Assembly (NCBI GenBank): GCA_965644295.1
Contig: CBFFRP010000179.1
Location: 1-63,394, forward strand
Direction of reading: 5' to 3'
DNA: 63,394 bases
Source of the DNA: Paraphysomonas bandaiensis
Lineage: Eukaryota > Chrysophyceae
Shown here: positions 58,301 to 63,394 of the stretch, piece after piece
Layout: every line of letters begins with the position of its first letter
Position numbering within the stretch: the first letter of the stretch is position 1
The notes under the pieces: model-generated
What the model saw: the letters and a program-made list of their open reading frames with translations, nothing else
What the model was told of the DNA's origin: nothing
Database searches by the model: none
Made by a program: the position numbers and the translations under genes

Positions 58301-58654
58301 ATTGTCGCCGGCGACTTCAATGGCTCCATGGAGACAAATCCTAAAGGCAGAGACATACGACCACTTGCCGACAAACTCCAACTGGCTGCACCACTCCATG
58401 AGCTTCTCCTACCCAGGAAAACATATCATACCTTCCACAGATTAGACAAAGGAATATCGCGGATCGATCATATTCTACACACGCCGTTACCTCCGAACAT
58501 GTCTGTTACGGACACTGGCTGCCTTGACTCCCCCTCATTACTCGCAGCAGCCTTCGATCATCGACCGGTCTGGGTCGGTTTCACCGTACCAGTCAATCTT
58601 GACCCTCGACCACCTGAGTCGCACCTCCGAATCCCCCCCCGTCTCACAATGTAA
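55340..58654 (+). CDS. Retroelement polyprotein: OTU-like, SET, endonuclease
   Basis: 1104 codons. Residues about 1-300 are unrecognised. An OTU-type cysteine protease is suggested by PSDGYCAYSTLYHLH (Asp and Cys of the DGxC motif near 318) and LQDAHYFLLDP (His near 476). Residues about 635-760 form a SET domain: KGLSLYAKNTFPADVIIAEY, YIVQDSTGTFAIDGF, GYINDPLATNMANVKFV, RPIAKDEELLINYG and YW. NH of the SET NHS motif is ND here. From about 808 comes an exonuclease/endonuclease/phosphatase domain: LRLSTWNTNGNP, LLLQDVRLTE (Asp for the usual Glu), SVYLPP, VAGDFNGSME (near 989), RIDHILHT and FDHRPVWVGF (near 1073). In LINEs this domain nicks the target. OTU proteases occur in some retroelements; a SET methyltransferase could alter histones at the target. 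The SET and OTU roles are inference. Confidence 0.82.
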   Translation: MWGHTPFHSDLLNNWVRYDETQTIAASPQGNFLKEIYAHMLSPACLDIWEGFIAKASRTDNYDLMISFTLPEHKLDTTHSALLVAQHLANGNKPWADSTHVVSRHVRTLCLTKGIPSTATVSLRKTLMQYESSTPHTGLHLDTEDFQLLLDLLSIPYRLWDAVQPHLAPGWAQLSPFSRQALTVHASTNTVVTHDIIRSQHGFHILNATNIPTCIMHALTRTQERLSCFLQHQTSRQSTNIIWTSEPSTVPSMLHEHREQQEQREVIAVSLSPRARRQLRQMNPTDRRQLRLHMCDMSRVYRLTLRPSALRTQQHIPSDGYCAYSTLYHLHILASSRRHTRSCLKLDLKQRKDRHTLASFINTLGTQAFDTMQREYMAHHTLQPLRHKLDHAQAALLIPAKTTYTTEDDITHWLSVREVHLLASTINPCTTWAQNGNYLSIVGIPTDKVAYNIAWKVDELRNAIRDNYYHVILQDAHYFLLDPAGLSTALDNALLSLENTLATSILSTADPIAPPTLPADSITNNNRTSKMTSTRTTSSSSTKLARTNRQILQASTPGALPSHKKMQLKHAQTALTSRCQPTRKAKKVVNYDESDQPTNLHNSHPTTTTRTIRPTPALDTTGWDRDWSRKFYIAYADNTAKGLSLYAKNTFPADVIIAEYKGKRYPLTKLSQSTRRSDYIVQDSTGTFAIDGFDQVRQCVTCEAGYINDPLATNMANVKFVTKNKRLYVRTIRPIAKDEELLINYGHHYWCDQRWPLEILIQARAAYDSDIGGANIAVWDRLLADKSGTPTETSSSIPKDPSGAAMGLRLSTWNTNGNPASHTGKAQAIIRHFKRQKLDVLLLQDVRLTETQANFFTRIIEDAIQGSRICLFLSKQPKLTSRDPLMGGTVVIISEYWKRRLAFTKADFTGLGLVSRLEFKTSVAHTLVLISVYLPPKPSTPGSCTLWSKLTKLGRASRGICTADPYKLLCNILMKWVTKARAKDHTVIVAGDFNGSMETNPKGRDIRPLADKLQLAAPLHELLLPRKTYHTFHRLDKGISRIDHILHTPLPPNMSVTDTGCLDSPSLLAAAFDHRPVWVGFTVPVNLDPRPPESHLRIPPRLTM

Positions 58655-59413
58655 ACCCGAAGGACTCCAAGGAAGTACAGGCATACACCGCAAGACTCCT
58701 CCAACTTCATGCACAACTACCACATTTAGACAACGGGTCGACTGCCATACTCCCTCCTGAGGTGGCAGCCAACAGACTAGCGGCCATCCATCACATAACC
58801 CTCCAGGCTTCGCTTGAAGCGAAGCGTCCTGCATGTACACATAGCACACGCCTACACGAACGTTGTCAGCGCACACGCTCAAAGTTCAAGAATGGCTTTT
58901 CCCCGGAAATGAGAGTAATACAGGAAGGAATGCTCATGGTTTTGCGGATTATCCAAAAAATGTTCAATTCTGCCGGATACAAACGGCATGGATGGCGCGG
59001 CCCCCCGGCAACCACCCCCACCCACGAAATCATCACTGCATGGTTCGCCCGATGGGACTCCTATCTCAGGAGTTCTCAGGGTCACATCAAAGGCATATCA
59101 GACATCAACTTCTGGTGCAGCCACCGCAACGCGGACCCACGAGTAATCCTGGGTTGGAACGCAAAGCAAGCCACCAAGAAAAACCTCCTCCGAATTGCCT
59201 TGCGACTGAGAGGACTTCTTCATGGAAGAGCCAGGACAGAAATGCGGACTAGACTCACGGCTCGCACCAATCAGATGGAGGCACTGCTACAGCAGAAAAG
59301 ACTTCAAGCAATTCTTCAGAAAATTGGTCTCAAGGTCAAAACACCACTCCGACTTACCACGGTGAAAACAACTGACGGACACATCCTCACAACACCGCAA
59401 GACATTCATGAAG
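58655..59413 (+). pseudogene. Continuation of the LINE ORF after a frame change
   Basis: The coding sense continues in another frame from about 58637 (KDSKEVQAYTARLLQLHAQ, ILPPEVAANRLAAIHHITL, SFLK-type helices, then KNLLRIALRLRGLLHG). The change coincides with an eight-C run at about 58636-58643. The stop at 59416-59418 lies in the inserted LTR. The region corresponds to the linker between endonuclease and RT. Confidence 0.75.
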
Positions 59414-59874
59414 TGTAGTTGTTCTTTAGAACAACGTGTGCTCAAGCAAAAACAACACTGATCTATAACGTTTTAAAAAGATTTTAAGTGCACGCCAGCG
59501 GGCTGCTACACTGTTAAGCTCACCAGCGGGTGATGCTCCTCAACTCAGACGCAAACCGCGAAAGAATTTAAATAAATCGTTATTTAAAACGTGTAATAGA
59601 AAAGTGAGTAACACTGCTATACAACTCTACAGTAACACACACATACAACATCATGTTCAGCATTTCACTTCAGCACACAACACACCAGATCAGAAGTATT
59701 TTATCCGGTACGTATGTACAGCTTCAACACTCCGTGTATACACTGAAAGAGTAGAAACTGAATATGTAACTGAAAACTGAAAATACAAAAACACTCTGTA
59801 CGTGTTAGAGAGTACAACAGAAGAGTAACATATAATACTACTACCAACGCAGAAAATAACCAGTACTGCGTTAC
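59414..59874 (-). repeat. LTR of an element inserted in the LINE
   Basis: A 461-bp segment beginning TGTAGTTGTTCTTTAGAAC and ending TACTGCGTTACA, so it has TG...CA ends. The left tip contains a perfect inverted repeat GTTGTTCT-TT-AGAACAAC. On the minus strand it is preceded by a polypurine tract (CTGGGGGGAAAGAGGGTAG, + 59875-59893), so it should be the 3' LTR of an element oriented to the minus strand. The outer flank TGAAG (59409-59413) is the expected 5-bp target duplication, but the partner copy is outside the window. Confidence 0.65.
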
Positions 59875-62800
59875 ACTACCCTCTTTCCCCCCAGCTGGAG
59901 AAATTAGATTGTGAATACAGACTGTGATTCATGTATGCAAATACTTAAATCAGCCATATTAGATAGCGTCATTCTAAGTATAAACAAACAAAATCAGATT
60001 TAAACAGAAATTGAGAATAAACTAGATAGACAAGGTAGTATTATAATAGAAATAAAAAAAATATTGAGAATATTATCATATAATATAATAGAAGAATAAA
60101 ACCTGTTTACAAGAGTATATCAGGAAAACTCTTGCAAAACTCCGCATCGACAAGCACCATAGTAGATTGATGAACACGTCTTAGTCCGGTTGAACTCCAT
60201 CAATCTGCTGTTTCCGCATTCGTAGTCGTTGTTCTTTAGCAAGAAAAACTTAACATGACAGTAACGACATCCTCGAATCGATGACAGATTGCACTCATTT
60301 AAATAGCATACCGCAGTAAAAGTAAACGATACTAAATTCTCAAATACGGACATTTGGATTAACTTTTGCCTTATATTGTATCCAATAACCAAATGAGAAA
60401 TTCGTAGAATAGTTGATTAAGTAAGTAACTCCCACATTTCAATGAAATTAGAAACATGCATCCGATCATCATAAACTTCACGCAACACCAACTGTAAGAA
60501 ATGTGCTTCAACTACTCGAATACTTGTTCAATTCACACAATGTTTTGACACAATCGAATATCCACGTTGAAATAGTAATGAGAAAAGAACACACTAGTAT
60601 TCATCGAGATATAAGCAATTTACCACCATCAACGTATTGAGATACTCCGAGTCATAACAATAATATCACCAAGAAAATATATTTCACCATGATGAATTGT
60701 CCATCGTCAATCAATTACAGAGTAAACTTTAGAAGTACAAAGTAACTCCGTTAAGAACTCATTGCGACAACATATTAATTTCATGAGAACGAATCAAGTC
60801 AAAAGACAGACTCCCTTTCGAAATATAGATACTTCCCACTGTGTATGTAAAACCAAAGAGACACTTTCATCAACTCATTGACCCTCGTAACGACATTTCA
60901 AACATCTTATTCGCACTAACCAGAACCAGATTTTAGAAATGAATAACATTTGGGTAACATAAGACGATCAAATATGATTTATTTCACCTTGGCAACTCGA
61001 CTAGTTAATCTTCACGTATATGGAAATTTTCCCATTGAAATACAAATAACTTGAGAATAACTCAGACCACATGGAATATCTAAGTTGAAAGTTCAAAATT
61101 TCCAAGATACAGATCAAAAAATTGTAAACCAGAACACAATTACATAACCAGGAATACAAGTATAAAGTGAATCAAAGGAACAATAACCTTAGAAAGAAGC
61201 TGGACAAATATCCACCGAATACTCGTAGCAACGAACGTAATTGAACAATAATACAGTCAAGTTTTAACCTTGTTGTAACCAGACAACATATGTCACAGCA
61301 ACGCTATATAACTCTCATTTCACTCATCATAAATATTGAACCGAGTTCACAAAATAACTTGATAACTCTCTTATTCCGAATGCAAATCCATAATATCAAC
61401 AACCAGAACTACACAAACTCCATACCACACACTTAATTCATCTTCCTGAATTTAATATGAGCTCATCAACTTTCGGAAATTCAACCCAAACTTTAACTCT
61501 GACAACATTCTGACACTAAACCTTCACAAGTTGAAAGTAAACTCAAAATGCTCTCAAAACATTACAAAAGTTCACTCAAACAACACCATAATATGTTGAT
61601 TCAGGCACTTGGACTCAACATTGTTGGCACATTTGTTGTAACTTGAATGTAAAACTGTGTATCAAGATCAGCAATTACTCCTCACTATAGAAGCACCAAT
61701 AATACTTTTCATCTTTATAATCACACACTTCCTTAATTCCATAATATTGAACCTCAAACCTCAAATTTCAAACATGAACAACAAGTTCACACATTCCGAA
61801 TGTCAAACAATCTGATACAGTTTATTTGAACAATTGAACATGTTCCACTTTTAGAATACCGAGAATACTTCAAACCTCTCAAATATTCTTAAAGAATAAT
61901 TGCACCATACGATTGCCTCAAATTTCTTGTATCACCATTGGAATAAGACACACATAACTGAAACTTTTAAGTGTCATATAACCAAATTTGTATAACAAGA
62001 TACAAAAGAAATCAACCATCATCATACCAATTTCTGTCTGAGTCTAGAAAACTCAACTTTGACAAGTCATGAATTCGTATGATAAAATCAATTCATCCTC
62101 ACCGTTTAGAACGAAAACATTTGATTCCATTGTATAGATTTAACCCATACATTACCAGAATATTTCGATCTCAATATCAATGAATAATCATCAACACCAT
62201 AATAAACCAAAACTTATAGCAAGAATCATTTAATCTTTCACATAATCACTGATGAAATAAGCTCTGACAAGAATAATAGTAGTATAATCTGAAAGTTTAT
62301 GAAAACATTCGAAATAACACTCCATAATTGCAACTTGATATCCATCTCAGGAAAACTCTTGTCAAACTTAATACTCATTTGATCCATGTAAATATCACCA
62401 AATCAATCAATAACTACCCATAGAATTCAAACACGTCACTACATAAAACAACTTTTAACCCACGTAAGCATTTTGAACACTGCTACTCGTAATACAAGAC
62501 ATCAGACTCAAGAACTCAAAACTCTTCTCCAAATTAAATACCAATCCATTCCGTCTGAATATATATACTACGATAGTACACTGGTCTTATATTAGTAACC
62601 ATAGGTTAGTAACAATTTTCCTCAAAATAACACTAGAATATTATTGAAGATATTGCCATTCCATTGAAAACAATTCATTTGGAACCATTCCATCCATTTG
62701 AATTAGAGATGACACTTTGGTCAAACACTAAGTTAAATCTCAACAAGGCTTCTCAATTATTGAATCTCAGGGATGATCGATAGAATTTCTCCGATTAACC

Positions 62801-63394
62801 AAAAATCTCACCAACCTCATCAACGCAAATCAATGAACCTCATACAAGATATACAGTTGAATACCCCAAAACAGAAATATATATCCACCATATAGCAAAA
62901 TCTTGATAACTTCCCTGAATATTGAATCACATCCTTTCTAGATTCAAACTTCCATTCGAACCAAATTTTAACTTCAAAACCAACAACAGTAGGTAAATCA
63001 AACTGATTCATTGAACTTCATCCCTTTCAAAGTTCCAAGGACTATGAAACCATCTTACAACTTTCAGCCACACAACTTCAAAGAAACTTTCAGACCGTTC
63101 ACTCACTCGCAGACATTAATTATTGAAATACCTCAGCATAACAATCGCATCTTTTCGTAAACAAGTTGATATGTTTAACCATTCACTCCCACTGCAACTT
63201 GTTAACTTGCTAGCCTTTGGTAGTATAAATCAACTTCATTTCGTTTAGGCAATAGATTGAACAACGGCTGAATAATATCTTGAATAAGATATTGGTTAAT
63301 TTGCCCAACTCAAGGTTACACTCAAAATACTTCAACACCATTATTTTTTCCAACAATACCGCATTATCAAGTGTATAACAATATGATATAAATA
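59875..63394 (-). mobile_element. Non-coding interior of the LTR element (runs off the window)
   Basis: About 3.5 kb of AT-rich DNA with no frame over about 90 codons and no gag, protease, integrase or RT motif on either strand. Next to the LTR sits a polypurine tract. This fits a large non-autonomous LTR element (LARD-like). The other LTR, primer-binding site and length cannot be seen. Alternatively, the coding part lies beyond 63394 and this is only a long 3' non-coding region. Confidence 0.5.

Larger units (their letters stand above)
55334..59413 (+). mobile_element. LINE-like retroelement with OTU-like, SET and APE-type endonuclease domains
   Basis: The coding region runs 55340-58654 and, after a frame change, 58655-59413. 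It then stops where an LTR is inserted. The order is OTU-like protease, SET domain, APE-type endonuclease, then the segment that precedes reverse transcriptase in non-LTR elements (ending KTTDGHILTTPQDIHEV). RT itself is not in the window and should lie beyond the LTR element. The 5' end is not defined; a stop at 55331-55333 precedes the frame and no promoter is seen. Codon use is C-rich in third positions (ACC, CTC, CAC), different from the neighbouring AT-rich genes. Confidence 0.85.

Noticed and set aside
60120-63011. Short frames in the final 3.5 kb
   Set aside because: None exceeds about 90 codons or shows retroelement or cellular motifs; expected by chance in this length of DNA.
1-63394. 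CRISPR arrays, rRNA and tRNA genes
   Set aside because: The tandem repeats are simple microsatellites or coding repeats without spacers; I saw no tRNA-like T-loop context or rRNA sequence by eye, but a covariance search would be needed to exclude small RNAs.

Overview
This window is nuclear DNA from a eukaryote, most likely a protist of the stramenopile/SAR type. Nearly every gene is split by short GT-AG introns (38-260 bp, most 45-60 bp, some with a CTAAC branch motif). There are no bacterial gene signals. The conserved genes are core eukaryotic ones (retromer VPS35, LSM3, CPSF30, COMMD5, a Flower/Tvp18 membrane protein, a Dispatched/Patched-like protein). PT-rich linkers and ANK repeats of the phytoplankton/oomycete style point to stramenopiles. 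This assignment is inference; I could not search any database. All exon joins were worked out by hand from splice signals plus reading phase.

Layout: 0.6-4 kb, Dispatched-like RND protein (-). 5.2-8.5 kb, transposon debris, including the 3' end of a LINE with RNase H. 8.8-11.9 kb, VPS35 (-). 12.6-12.9 kb, a candidate 70-residue gene (+). 13.5-14.6 kb, an unknown protein (-). 15.3-17.6 kb, CPSF30 fused to YTH, DCD-like and KH domains (+). 18.5-19.3 kb, Flower/Tvp18 (-). 20.0-20.5 kb, LSM3 (+). 20.7-22.7 kb, hAT-type elements. 23.1-26.7 kb, a large type I membrane protein with an NHL propeller (-). 27.3-29.0 kb, a secretory thioredoxin-fold protein (+). 29.2-30.6 kb, MITEs. 31.1-31.9 kb, COMMD5 (-). 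32.7-38.2 kb, a PDZ-IQ-C2-like-PH scaffold (+). 38.6-39.4 kb, another hAT derivative. 41.2-42.9 kb, a secreted M15 peptidase with a peptidoglycan-binding-like tail (+). 44.7-46.4 kb, a tandem ANK gene (+). From 46.7 kb to the end the window is almost all mobile DNA: a truncated copia element, an inverted pair of BED/hAT derivatives, a short secreted protein, and a LINE-like ORF with OTU-like, SET and endonuclease domains. That LINE is cut by an LTR whose non-coding interior runs off the window.

Two features stand out. First, the LINE ORF and the CPSF30 gene have domain combinations I do not know from described families. Second, all four long (ATGT)n microsatellite arrays lie between the start codons of head-to-head gene pairs, which suggests a link with bidirectional promoters.
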